From Nitrospirota bacterium (lineage in GTDB: Bacteria > Nitrospirota > Nitrospiria > Nitrospirales > NS-4), in contig SCTG01000183.1 of the NCBI GenBank assembly GCA_004298335.1, forward strand, positions 1 through 45,730: a DNA stretch of 45,730 bases. The letters are read 5' to 3'. Both the position numbers and the translations under genes were made by a program. A model generated the notes under the pieces. It was not told where the DNA came from. It was given only the letters and a program-made list of their open reading frames with translations, and made no database searches. This document shows, one piece after another, positions 23,391-30,372 of the stretch; the first letter of the stretch is position 1; each line of letters begins with the position of its first letter.

Positions 23391-24140
23391 TTATTGCGCG
23401 GTCATGCCGCCGTCAATGGTAAAGGCGCTTCCCGTGACCCAAGCGGCTTCATCGGACGCGAGATAGAGCAGCATCCGCGCCACCTCGTCGGGAGTCCCGG
23501 GCCGACAGAGAGGGTAGTCCGCCATCAACGTGGCATTCATCTCCGGGTCGGCGATCGCACCGGCCGCCATGGGAGTGTCGATCAGGCCGGGGCAGATACA
23601 ATTGCACCGGATCTTCTCCTTCGCATAATCCATCGCCACGCACCGGGTGAGGGCCAGCAAGGCGCCCTTTGTACTGCCATACGCCGCGAGTCCGGCGATG
23701 CCGACCATGCCCGCAATGGACGACACATTCACGATCGAGCCGCCCCGCCCCAGCATGTGCGGGATCACCGCCCGCGTGAACCGAAAGACTCCCGTAAGGT
23801 TGGTGTCCAGCACCTCCTGCCACACCTGGTCCGTCGTTTCATGCAGCGGCTTGCCGAATGCCCCGATCCCCGCGTTGTTGATGAGAATGTCGATCTTGCC
23901 GAAGGTCCGCACCGTCTGATCCACCGCCGACTGGACATGGGCCTCATCCGTCACCGAGCCGGGGACGACGAGGACTTTGCCCCCGTTCGCGACGATCGCC
24001 TTGGCGACGCCCTCCAGGACCTCCTTGCGCCGGCCGCTGATCGCCACCTGGGCCCCTTCGGCGGCGAAGACTTTGGCCGCCGCCTCCCCGATGCCCGTGC
24101 CGCCGCCGGTGATGAGGGCGACCTTCCCGTTGAGCCTCAC
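23391..24140 (-). CDS. Short-chain dehydrogenase/reductase (classical SDR)
   Basis: A 249-residue NAD(P)-dependent oxidoreductase of the FabG-like classical SDR type. It has TGGGTGIG (cofactor loop, residues 11-18), NNAG, the catalytic Ser in SIVNVSSIAG and the YxxxK motif in AAYGSTKGALLALTR, then CPGLIDTPM. The SGRR segment after beta-2 suggests NADP(H). The substrate cannot be told. The GTG start overlaps the trmI stop (GTGA), so the two are translationally coupled, though no functional link is known. Confidence 0.92.
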   Translation of the reverse strand: MRLNGKVALITGGGTGIGEAAAKVFAAEGAQVAISGRRKEVLEGVAKAIVANGGKVLVVPGSVTDEAHVQSAVDQTVRTFGKIDILINNAGIGAFGKPLHETTDQVWQEVLDTNLTGVFRFTRAVIPHMLGRGGSIVNVSSIAGMVGIAGLAAYGSTKGALLALTRCVAMDYAKEKIRCNCICPGLIDTPMAAGAIADPEMNATLMADYPLCRPGTPDEVARMLLYLASDEAAWVTGSAFTIDGGMTAQ

Positions 24141-24985
24141 ACATCCTCCTCGGGCCGCTCGGGCCCGGCGGCATCCTCGTCAGCGTCCACCGGCACGGTC
24201 GGCGACAAGCCCGGCTGCACCTTGCGGGCCACGGTCAGAAACCCGCTGTGGGCGACCATCCGATGATCGGGCCGCACGCTCCGCCCCTCGATATTCCAGG
24301 TGCGCAGCAGGGTCTCGAACGTCTGGATCATCGCGAAGACCTGCGCGCGGTGCAGGGCCTCCACCGTCTGCATCACCTGGGGGATCGTCGGCACGTAGCT
24401 GAGATACACGCCGCCCGAACGGAGCGCCCCGGCGGCATGCGGGATGACCTGCCAGGGTTCGGGCAGGTCCAGCACCACCCGGTCCACGTCGGCCTCTTCG
24501 ATTCCCTCATAGGCGTTGCTCTGCCGGAGCGTCAGGTTGTGCACCGGCCCCAAATAGCGTTCGATGTTCTTCATCGCCGTCCGGGCAAAATCCTCGCGCG
24601 CCTCGTAGCTGACGACATGCCCGCGGTCCCCCACGGCCCGGAGCAGCGCCATGGTCAGGGCGCCCGAGCCGGTGCCGGCCTCGAAGACCCGCGCCCCCGG
24701 ATAGATGTCGGCCCACTGGAGAATCACGCCCAGGTCCTTGGGGTAGAGCACCTGCGCGCCGCGGGGCATCTTCAGCACGTATTCCGACAGCGTCGGACGG
24801 AGCGCCAGCATGGGACGGCCGCGGGACAGCGTGACCAGGGACCCGTCGGGCTGCCCGATCAGCGCGTCGTGCGCGATGGTCTCCCCGCTGAACTGGAACG
24901 TGTCACCGGCCTTGAGCGTCAGCGCGTACTGGCGCCCCTTCCGGTCCACCAAATGGACACGATCGCCGTCGGAGAAAACAGTCAT
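24137..24985 (-). CDS. trmI: tRNA (adenine-58-N1)-methyltransferase TrmI
   Basis: It methylates A58 in the tRNA T-loop with SAM. The 282-residue protein has the N-terminal beta domain (GDRVHLVDRKGRQYALTL), RPTLSEYVLKMPRGAQVLYP, motif I VFEAGTGSGALTMALL, VVSYEAREDFARTAMKNI and the catalytic DRVVLDLPEPWQV. These are TrmI hallmarks. The C-terminus has an acidic tail of about 20 residues. It sits third in a four-gene operon and about 4 kb from ttuA/ttuB, whose product thiolates U54 in the same loop. Confidence 0.94.
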   Translation of the reverse strand: MTVFSDGDRVHLVDRKGRQYALTLKAGDTFQFSGETIAHDALIGQPDGSLVTLSRGRPMLALRPTLSEYVLKMPRGAQVLYPKDLGVILQWADIYPGARVFEAGTGSGALTMALLRAVGDRGHVVSYEAREDFARTAMKNIERYLGPVHNLTLRQSNAYEGIEEADVDRVVLDLPEPWQVIPHAAGALRSGGVYLSYVPTIPQVMQTVEALHRAQVFAMIQTFETLLRTWNIEGRSVRPDHRMVAHSGFLTVARKVQPGLSPTVPVDADEDAAGPERPEEDV

Positions 24986-25017
24986 ACGACCATCTTACGG
25001 TGCGGGCGGGAGAAGCG

Positions 25018-25197
25018 TCAACTCGGTTTGATGGGTCCGGCGGCGTTGGCGCCGACTTGAACCAGCGCGCGGCGCACGAGCGCCTGGCAATGGGGGCAGT
25101 GAAAGCGCACGGTGTTGTCGTCCACCCACTCGATGGACTCGTCCTTGACCCACATCAGCTTGCCGCAGTATGGGCAGTCTCTCGGCGGGAGCGTCAT
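25018..25197 (-). CDS. Small zinc-ribbon protein
   Basis: A 59-residue protein starting MTLPPRDCPYCGKLMWVK. It has two CxxC pairs (CPYC and CPHC, 25 residues apart), a classic zinc-ribbon spacing. The rest is short and charged, ending in NAAGPIKPS. It lies 10 nt after the DUF1059-like gene and 32 nt before trmI, all on the minus strand. AAGG lies upstream of the ATG. Function unknown; such ribbons often bind nucleic acid or partner proteins. Confidence 0.75.
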   Translation of the reverse strand: MTLPPRDCPYCGKLMWVKDESIEWVDDNTVRFHCPHCQALVRRALVQVGANAAGPIKPS

Positions 25198-25207
25198 CGG
25201 CCGGCCC

Positions 25208-25378
25208 TTACACGTCCCGCACGTCGGCTTTGGCCTTTTCGACCAGGTCGGGCGGCAGCTGGGGCATCTGGTGGGCGATCATGGCGTGCATCTTGAGCTT
25301 GGCGAGAATGTCCTCCACCGTGCTCCCCTGCACCTCGAACGTGCAGCCCTCTTTCACGCAGGTCAACGCCTTGGGCAT
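25208..25378 (-). CDS. DUF1059-like small protein
   Basis: A 56-residue protein beginning MPKALTCVKEGCTFEVQGST. The pattern of two Cys in the first strand pair followed by a helix VEDILAKLKMHAMIAHQM resembles DUF1059 proteins, small predicted metal-binding proteins. GAGGAG lies 8 nt upstream of the ATG. It leads the operon with the zinc-ribbon protein, trmI and the SDR gene. Function unknown. Confidence 0.72.
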   Translation of the reverse strand: MPKALTCVKEGCTFEVQGSTVEDILAKLKMHAMIAHQMPQLPPDLVEKAKADVRDV

Positions 25379-25410
25379 AGCGGCATCTCCTCAAGCTCCA
25401 ATGCTCTCCT

Positions 25411-25440
25411 CTTGTACCGCATTCGAAGGTTGTCGCGCAA
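25411..25440 (-). promoter_or_regulatory. Weak candidate promoter of the DUF1059-trmI operon
   Basis: TTGCGC (25435-25440), 18-nt spacer, TACAAG (25411-25416). Divergent to the promoter at 25491. Confidence 0.3.
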
Positions 25441-25490
25441 GGCGCCTTACCCTGCTAGCGGCCGACGCAAGGGCAATGCCGTAGGGCCCG

Positions 25491-25519
25491 TTGACACTGT
25501 TCTCGTGCTCTCCTAGAAT
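25491..25519 (+). promoter_or_regulatory. Strong promoter of the methyltransferase / ATP-grasp cluster
   Basis: Consensus TTGACA (25491-25496), 17-nt spacer, TAGAAT (25514-25519), close to the ferredoxin promoter in quality. The leader is about 26 nt and has no recognisable Shine-Dalgarno. Confidence 0.75.
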
Positions 25520-25552
25520 GCGGCACTTCTTGTCCAACCCAGGCCATGGTTC

Positions 25553-26650
25553 ATGGCGGCTGATCGCGGAGATTTGTCGGCGGCAGAAAGCGAAGACCAC
25601 TTCTACGGGTTGTTAGCGGGAGCAGCAGGCGCTCGCGTGCTGGAATCCGTGGTGGCCCTGGAGTTGCCCGCGCTCCTGGCCCGGCGCGGACCGCCGACAG
25701 CCAAAGCGATCATCGCCGCACTGAAGCTTGATCCCCATCGCGGGCAGAAGTGGTTGGAACTGTTGCTGCATATGGGACTGCTGGAACCGGCGCCGAGCCG
25801 GCATCCACAGCCACGCTATCAGGCTGGTCCCTTGATGCGCGCCTTGTTCTATGCGGACGGCACCCCTGTATGGTTCTACCAGGACTTTCTCCGGTACTTC
25901 AATACCGTCTTGAACTTCGATACCGTCGACGTCCTGCGCGGGGCTTCCGTGCCCGATATTGCCTATCCGCCTCGGACACCTGCCGAGGTGGAGGCCCTGG
26001 AGGGCTGGATGCGGACCACGGCCGGGGAAACGATGGAGACCATCGAGCGAGTCGTGAGCCTGAAGGGCACGCAGCGTCTGCTTGACGTGGCCGGAGGAGA
26101 CGGCACCATGGCCGTCCACTATGCCAGGCGCCATCCGCAACTCCACGTGACCGTCTTCAATCTGCCGGCCTCCGCCGCCATGGCCCGCCGGAACGTGGCG
26201 AAGGCCGGCCTGAGCAAGCGCATTACCGTCGTGGAGGGCGACTTCCGGCGCGACCCGCTCCCACGGGGCTACCAGATGGTCCAGTTTTCCCGCGTCCTCG
26301 CCGACTGGCCGGAGGACGTGTGCCGACTGCTCCTCGGCAAGGCCCGGGCATCGTTGTCACCCGGCGGCCGGGTTGTGATCTGTGAGCCCCTGGCCGATGA
26401 CAACCCCGATCTGACGCTGGCCTGGCACTTCAGTTACCTTCCCTATGACGACTTCGGCGCCCGCCTCTACAAACCGCTCGCCGCGTACGAACGAATGTTG
26501 CAGGAACTCGGGTTTCATCTCCTTCGGGTCGCCCGAAAGGACCGTCACGGCATCCACGCGGTCATCGTGGCCCAACGGCCTGACGCATCCCCAGCCCCCT
26601 CACGAAGACCGGCCCTCCCGGCAACGCAACGAGGCGGCAAGCGGCAGTGA
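25553..26650 (+). CDS. SAM-dependent methyltransferase, Methyltransf_2 (O-methyltransferase) type, catalytic His missing
   Basis: A 365-residue protein with the two-part layout of the acetylserotonin O-methyltransferase / CrtF family: an N-terminal winged-helix dimerisation domain (about 10-100) and a Rossmann SAM domain with motif I LLDVAGGDGTMAV (177-189) and PGGRVVICEPLADDNPD. The catalytic-base motif, usually LHDWxD, reads LADWPED with Ala250 at the His position, so it may use another base or other chemistry, as some family members have become decarboxylases or hydroxylases. The C-terminal 30 residues are basic and Pro-rich. GTGA overlap couples it to the ATP-grasp gene. Confidence 0.88.
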   Translation: MAADRGDLSAAESEDHFYGLLAGAAGARVLESVVALELPALLARRGPPTAKAIIAALKLDPHRGQKWLELLLHMGLLEPAPSRHPQPRYQAGPLMRALFYADGTPVWFYQDFLRYFNTVLNFDTVDVLRGASVPDIAYPPRTPAEVEALEGWMRTTAGETMETIERVVSLKGTQRLLDVAGGDGTMAVHYARRHPQLHVTVFNLPASAAMARRNVAKAGLSKRITVVEGDFRRDPLPRGYQMVQFSRVLADWPEDVCRLLLGKARASLSPGGRVVICEPLADDNPDLTLAWHFSYLPYDDFGARLYKPLAAYERMLQELGFHLLRVARKDRHGIHAVIVAQRPDASPAPSRRPALPATQRGGKRQ

Positions 26651-27654
26651 GGACGACCGGAAACAGTTCCCGCTTGCGGATCTTTATCAGCGGCGTCCAC
26701 AGCGGGCCCAATCCTTCGCCCGGCGTGGGAACCGCCCGTTGCTTGCGCGCGGCGTTTCCCACTGCCTGTCTGGTCGCCGTGGACTATTCGGCGCGCAGCG
26801 GCGGCCTCTTGTGGAACGACTTCACCGAATGCATCGTCCGCCCTCCCTGGCATGCCATCGACCCGGCTGAGCACGTGACGTTCGTCGCCGGCGTCCTTGC
26901 CGGCGGGGCGATCTGGCTTTCCGGTCTGGATTTGGAATTGCGGCTCCTCGCCAGGCATTTTCGCAACCGCCCCAATCTGCCGTGCCCTTCGCTGTCGGCC
27001 CTGAAGATGGCGTCAAAGCCCCCCGGTGGGATTGGAAAGCGGCTGGGCCTGGCGTTGCCGCCGTTTTTTCCTGTCGGGTCATCGTCCGACGCCGTGCTCG
27101 GACGGTTCTGCCGCGAGCAAGGATGGCCGGTCTGGGTGAAAGGGCCGGCCTACGGCGCGATCCCGATCTGGTCCTGGTATGAAATGGCCCCGGCGGTGTC
27201 TCGCATGGCGGAGGCCTGGGGGGACAGCGCACACCTGTTTCTGCAGACCCACGTGGAAGGGCAGGACGTGACGATCGCGTTTGCGGCCTGGCGCGGGCGG
27301 CTCCTGGGCGCCGCGTTTCTCGAGAAGCTGGAGCGAACCGTGGAAGGCAAAGCCTGGTCGGGACGGGTGAGCGGCGTGCCGGCCGATCTGGAACGCCGCC
27401 TCCGGACGTTCGTGCGCGCTACCCGGTGGTCGGGCGGAGGGGAGATCGAGTGCGTGCGGGACCCGTTTTCCCGGTTGTGGCTGCTGGAGTGCAATCCTCG
27501 TTTTCCCGCCTGGATTTACGGGGCCGCGCTGGCGGGCTCGAACCTTCCCGCACGGCTGATCGAAGCGGCGACGGGGAAAACAGTCATCGCCGGGCCGGTA
27601 CGGTCGCCCAGGACGTTCACGCGAGTTGTTCTGGAAAGCCCTGCTCATGTATAA
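26647..27654 (+). CDS. ATP-grasp ligase
   Basis: A 335-residue protein with an ATP-grasp fold like carbamoyl-phosphate synthase and PylC-like ligases, which join a carboxylate to an amine or thiol through an acyl phosphate. Candidate ATP and Mg ligands are Lys165 (WPVWVKGPAYGA), Glu204 (THVEGQDVTIAF), Glu268 (GGGEIECVRD) and Glu281/Asn283 (LLECNPRFPAWI). The N-terminal pre-ATP-grasp domain (IFISGVHSGPNPSPGVGTAR) binds substrate. The GTG start overlaps the stop of the methyltransferase gene. The substrate is not known; the adjacent small protein or an amino acid is the obvious guess. Confidence 0.87.
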   Translation: MRTTGNSSRLRIFISGVHSGPNPSPGVGTARCLRAAFPTACLVAVDYSARSGGLLWNDFTECIVRPPWHAIDPAEHVTFVAGVLAGGAIWLSGLDLELRLLARHFRNRPNLPCPSLSALKMASKPPGGIGKRLGLALPPFFPVGSSSDAVLGRFCREQGWPVWVKGPAYGAIPIWSWYEMAPAVSRMAEAWGDSAHLFLQTHVEGQDVTIAFAAWRGRLLGAAFLEKLERTVEGKAWSGRVSGVPADLERRLRTFVRATRWSGGGEIECVRDPFSRLWLLECNPRFPAWIYGAALAGSNLPARLIEAATGKTVIAGPVRSPRTFTRVVLESPAHV

Positions 27655-27655
27655 T
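27626..27655 (+). promoter_or_regulatory. Internal promoter for the small protein gene
   Basis: TTGTTC (27626-27631), 18-nt spacer, perfect TATAAT (27650-27655) which contains the ATP-grasp stop codon. The leader of about 25 nt has AAGGAG 8 nt before the ATG. This would give extra copies of the small protein relative to the enzymes. Confidence 0.55.
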
Positions 27656-27686
27656 GCACTCGCTTGACACAGGAAGGAGACATTCG

Positions 27687-28016
27687 ATGGCCAAGAAAAC
27701 CCGTGGTCGGTCCGCCCCGAAGAAGGCCTTCAGCGGCAAGGTGGTGTCCGTCAATCCATGGATCCCGGCTGTTCCGGTGAAGGGCAAGAATCTCCTGAAG
27801 CTGGTGCTGGGGGTGCCGCTGGCGCTGATGGCGGGAGGCGCGTCGGCCGAACCGATTTCCACGAGGACGTTGACGGTTCCCGTCGAACTCAGCCGGCAGA
27901 CGCTGTCGTTGCAGGAGTTCAACGCGAACGTCATCGGCAAGAAAAACGAAATCCTTCGCAAATTCGAAGACAGGACGATTTTCCTCGCGGCACAGGGTAA
28001 AGGCTCGAAAGGGTAA
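27687..28016 (+). CDS. Small basic/hydrophobic protein, possible precursor or substrate protein
   Basis: A 109-residue protein I do not recognise. Residues 1-34 are rich in Lys/Arg (MAKKTRGRSAPKKAFSGK) and include PWIPAVPVKGK; residues 35-50 are hydrophobic (NLLKLVLGVPLALMAGG), followed by ASAEPIS, which looks like a signal-peptidase site. The remaining 55 residues are amphipathic (LSLQEFNANVIGKKNEILRK) and end in KGKGSKG-like basic residues; there is no Cys. It has its own promoter and a strong Shine-Dalgarno and lies between the ATP-grasp and decarboxylase genes, the position of a RiPP precursor, but it may instead be a small membrane or periplasmic protein. Confidence 0.72.
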   Translation: MAKKTRGRSAPKKAFSGKVVSVNPWIPAVPVKGKNLLKLVLGVPLALMAGGASAEPISTRTLTVPVELSRQTLSLQEFNANVIGKKNEILRKFEDRTIFLAAQGKGSKG

Positions 28017-28018
28017 GA

Positions 28019-29185
28019 GTGGCGCATCCTCTTCCGGCCCGCCTGCTCAAGGACGTGGGCCGGATCCTCCGGGCCGAGAGCGTCGATACTCCCCGACGGT
28101 TCCTCCTGACATCCTACACCGCCTCGCTGTTTAAAGAAGCGGCGGGATTCCTTCCCGCACAACTGTCATCCCCTCCGCACGTCGTGATCGCGTACAGCAT
28201 CAAGACCAACCCCCTGCCCGAGCTTCTCGATCTGGCGCGGGACACGGGCATGTGGGCCGAGGCCATCACGCAATGCGAGGTGGCGCACGCGATCAATCAT
28301 GGCATGGCCCCAGAACATACCGTTCTCAACGGTCCGGGCAAATGGTGGCCGGACCGCATCAAGGTCACGGCGTACGGGGCGATCTTCTGTGATTCCCTCC
28401 AGGAGCTGCGCCGCCTGTCCAGGCTTGTTGCGGGCAGGAAGCTGGAGACGCACTATCTTGGCATTCGCCTTCGCCCCGCCACGGTCAATTCCCGGTTCGG
28501 CATCGATCTGTCCGATCCGCGCGTCTTCAGCGAAGTCGTTCGAACACTGAAACGGTTGCCGCGCAGGCAGGGCATTGGCTTCCACTTCCACATGGCCAGC
28601 AGCATGGTCGGGGTCAAAACTTGGCGCTACCTGGCGGAAAATTTTATCATCGCCGTCAAGCTCATGCTCGAGCATGTCGGGCCGCGGCCGGCGACGATCA
28701 GCTTCGGCGGAGGCTGGCATCCCGACGATTGGACGGCGTTCCTGCGAAAGGACTTTCAGGATTTGGCGGCGGCCTGCCGACGACACCTGCCCACCGTGCA
28801 ACGGATCATCCTGGAGCCCGGCAAAGCCCTGTCTCAGAGGTCGATGTGTTTGTTGACACGCGTGCTGGAGGTGAGGCGATCCCGGTGGCGCACGGAGATG
28901 GTCGTCGATGGGTCCATTGCGGAATTGCCCGATGTGCGGTCGCATCCCCATCGCATCGTTTCGCGCACGCCGGCCGGGCAGGTCGGGCTCTGGGGACCCG
29001 GCAGTGACCGGATCCTGGGACGCCTGTGCATGGAGTTTGATATCCTTGCCGACGCCGTCCGGATCCCCCGTCACATCAAGGATGGCGACTTGGTGGCGTT
29101 TCTCGACGCCGGCGCGTACGACGCAAGCATGGCCTACCATTTCAGCCGGGGCTTCGTCGCCCCTCTCGCGCCGAGTTCGCTTTAA
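28019..29185 (+). CDS. PLP-dependent group IV decarboxylase (DAP/ornithine/arginine decarboxylase fold)
   Basis: A 388-residue alanine-racemase-fold decarboxylase. The PLP lysine is Lys62 in AYSIKTNP; FHFHMAS (around 188-194) gives the His stacking on PLP, FGGGW the phosphate loop, EPGK (266-269) replaces the usual EPGR, Cys337 in GRLCMEFD is the conserved Cys, and GAY (365-367) closes the site. All catalytic features are present, so it is probably active. It differs from LysA in several positions, so lysine synthesis is not assumed. The GTG start lies 2 nt after the small-protein stop. Confidence 0.88.
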   Translation: MAHPLPARLLKDVGRILRAESVDTPRRFLLTSYTASLFKEAAGFLPAQLSSPPHVVIAYSIKTNPLPELLDLARDTGMWAEAITQCEVAHAINHGMAPEHTVLNGPGKWWPDRIKVTAYGAIFCDSLQELRRLSRLVAGRKLETHYLGIRLRPATVNSRFGIDLSDPRVFSEVVRTLKRLPRRQGIGFHFHMASSMVGVKTWRYLAENFIIAVKLMLEHVGPRPATISFGGGWHPDDWTAFLRKDFQDLAAACRRHLPTVQRIILEPGKALSQRSMCLLTRVLEVRRSRWRTEMVVDGSIAELPDVRSHPHRIVSRTPAGQVGLWGPGSDRILGRLCMEFDILADAVRIPRHIKDGDLVAFLDAGAYDASMAYHFSRGFVAPLAPSSL

Positions 29186-29188
29186 CCG

Positions 29189-30127
29189 CTACATTCTGAC
29201 GGGGGCGGGGCCGTCCTTTTTCGCCCGGGCCATGAGCTTGCAGTAGGAGCACGTCTCCGCAGTCGTAGGCTGGCCGCAGGTGGGACAGGGATGCAGGACG
29301 GCCTGATCGTTGTCGGTCATGGACGGACGAGTCTTCGCGTCGGCCTCCTGCTTGGCCAGAAAGCCCCAATAGAAGGCCTGTTTCGTGCCGGGCGATTCGC
29401 TCTCCAGGCGATTGAGGATGTCCTTGTAGAGCAGCATCTTGGCGCCCTTCGAGTTGGGGCACTCCTCGACGATATAGTCGATCCTGTTGACGATCGCGTA
29501 GGCGGCGATCTCGCGTTCCGCCAGCCGGAACAGCGGCTTCACCTTCTTGGCGAACCCCTCCATCGACGCCGGCAGCACCGGCCCCTGCTTGTCCAGGTAC
29601 TCCGTCTGCCAGTGCAGCACGTTGCCGAGCAGCCGCGATGCCTCATCGTCCAGATTGTGGCCGGTGGCCAGGACATGGTACCCCAGTTCCACCGCCGTCC
29701 GGTTGAAGTGGTAGCGCTTGAGCGTGCCGCACACGGAGCAGGTCGGCCGGTGCACCAGGTCGGCGAGCTCGTTGATGCCGGCGCCCTCGTCTTCCTTCAA
29801 CTCATGGATGTGGAGCGCGACACCCCGCGCCTTCGTGAACTGCTCCACTTTGGCCCTGGACTGCCGCGAGTACTCGCCGATCCCGAGGTCCACGTAGAAT
29901 GCGTCGGCCTGGTACCCCAGCTTGTGGAGAATATCCAGGAGGCTCAGGCTGTCCTTCCCGCCCGAAACCGCCACCAGCACATGGTCGGCCTTGGCGAACA
30001 TCTTCTCTTCCGTGATGGCCCGCTCCGCCTGCGCGCAGACGAAGTCCGTGAGGCAGGTCTTGCAGAACGCCGTATGGTGGCGGGGAATCTCCAGCACCGC
30101 CCGTTCCCTGCACTTGCGGCAGCGCAT
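29189..30127 (-). CDS. ttuA: tRNA U54 2-thiolation enzyme TtuA-like
   Basis: An ATP pyrophosphatase that thiolates tRNA. The 312-residue protein has N-terminal zinc fingers (Cys3, Cys6, Cys22, Cys25), the PP-loop VAVSGGKDSLSLL, the [4Fe-4S] cysteines Cys130, Cys133 and Cys223 (T. thermophilus TtuA uses 130, 133 and 222), and a C-terminal zinc finger (Cys281, 284, 293, 296). It receives sulfur from the ubiquitin-like protein encoded 4 nt upstream. The related TtcA (C32) family lacks these zinc fingers and the MoaD-like partner, so U54 thiolation is more likely. Confidence 0.93.
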   Translation of the reverse strand: MRCRKCRERAVLEIPRHHTAFCKTCLTDFVCAQAERAITEEKMFAKADHVLVAVSGGKDSLSLLDILHKLGYQADAFYVDLGIGEYSRQSRAKVEQFTKARGVALHIHELKEDEGAGINELADLVHRPTCSVCGTLKRYHFNRTAVELGYHVLATGHNLDDEASRLLGNVLHWQTEYLDKQGPVLPASMEGFAKKVKPLFRLAEREIAAYAIVNRIDYIVEECPNSKGAKMLLYKDILNRLESESPGTKQAFYWGFLAKQEADAKTRPSMTDNDQAVLHPCPTCGQPTTAETCSYCKLMARAKKDGPAPVRM

Positions 30128-30131
30128 CGGG

Positions 30132-30326
30132 TCAGCCTCCCGACATGACGGGCCTGATTTCGATGCGGTCGTCGTCCCGGAGCATGTCGTCCTCGGTCAC
30201 CAGTTCGTCCCCCCGCACGACGAGCACGGTCTCCGGCAGAAGGCTCAATTCCTTCAGGAGTTCCCGCACGCGCCGCGGGCCTTTCATTTCCACTTCCCGG
30301 ACCGGATGGTTCAGCAGCACTTTCAT
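30132..30326 (-). CDS. ttuB: Ubiquitin-like sulfur carrier TtuB-like
   Basis: A 64-residue beta-grasp protein of the ThiS/MoaD family (MKVLLNHPVREVEMKG, VRELLKELSL, DDDRIEIRPVMSGG). It ends in GlyGly, the thiocarboxylation site. Its gene directly precedes ttuA by 4 nt, the TtuB-TtuA arrangement for tRNA thiolation. GGGGAGGG lies before the ATG, just below a GC hairpin (30343-30349 / 30356-30362). The E1-like activating enzyme (TtuC) is not in the window. Confidence 0.9.
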   Translation of the reverse strand: MKVLLNHPVREVEMKGPRRVRELLKELSLLPETVLVVRGDELVTEDDMLRDDDRIEIRPVMSGG

Positions 30327-30372
30327 CTCACCCGCCCTCCCCGGGCGCGCCGAGACGCGCCCTTTTCCCGTG

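Noticed and set aside
25553-27654. Mycosporine-like amino acid genes (methyltransferase plus ATP-grasp)
   Set aside because: No dehydroquinate-synthase-like MysA, and the methyltransferase is of another type than MysB.
27687-28016. LysW-type amino-group carrier protein next to an ATP-grasp ligase
   Set aside because: It lacks the Cys-rich zinc site and the EDWGE C-terminus of LysW and is twice as long.
28019-29185. Plain lysA (diaminopimelate decarboxylase)
   Set aside because: The active-site signatures deviate (EPGK, CMEFD) and the context is not lysine synthesis; the general family call is safer.
30343-30362. Plus-strand terminator at the GC hairpin before ttuB
   Set aside because: It is followed by only four T on the plus strand and there is no plus-strand gene to end; it may just be leader structure of ttuB.
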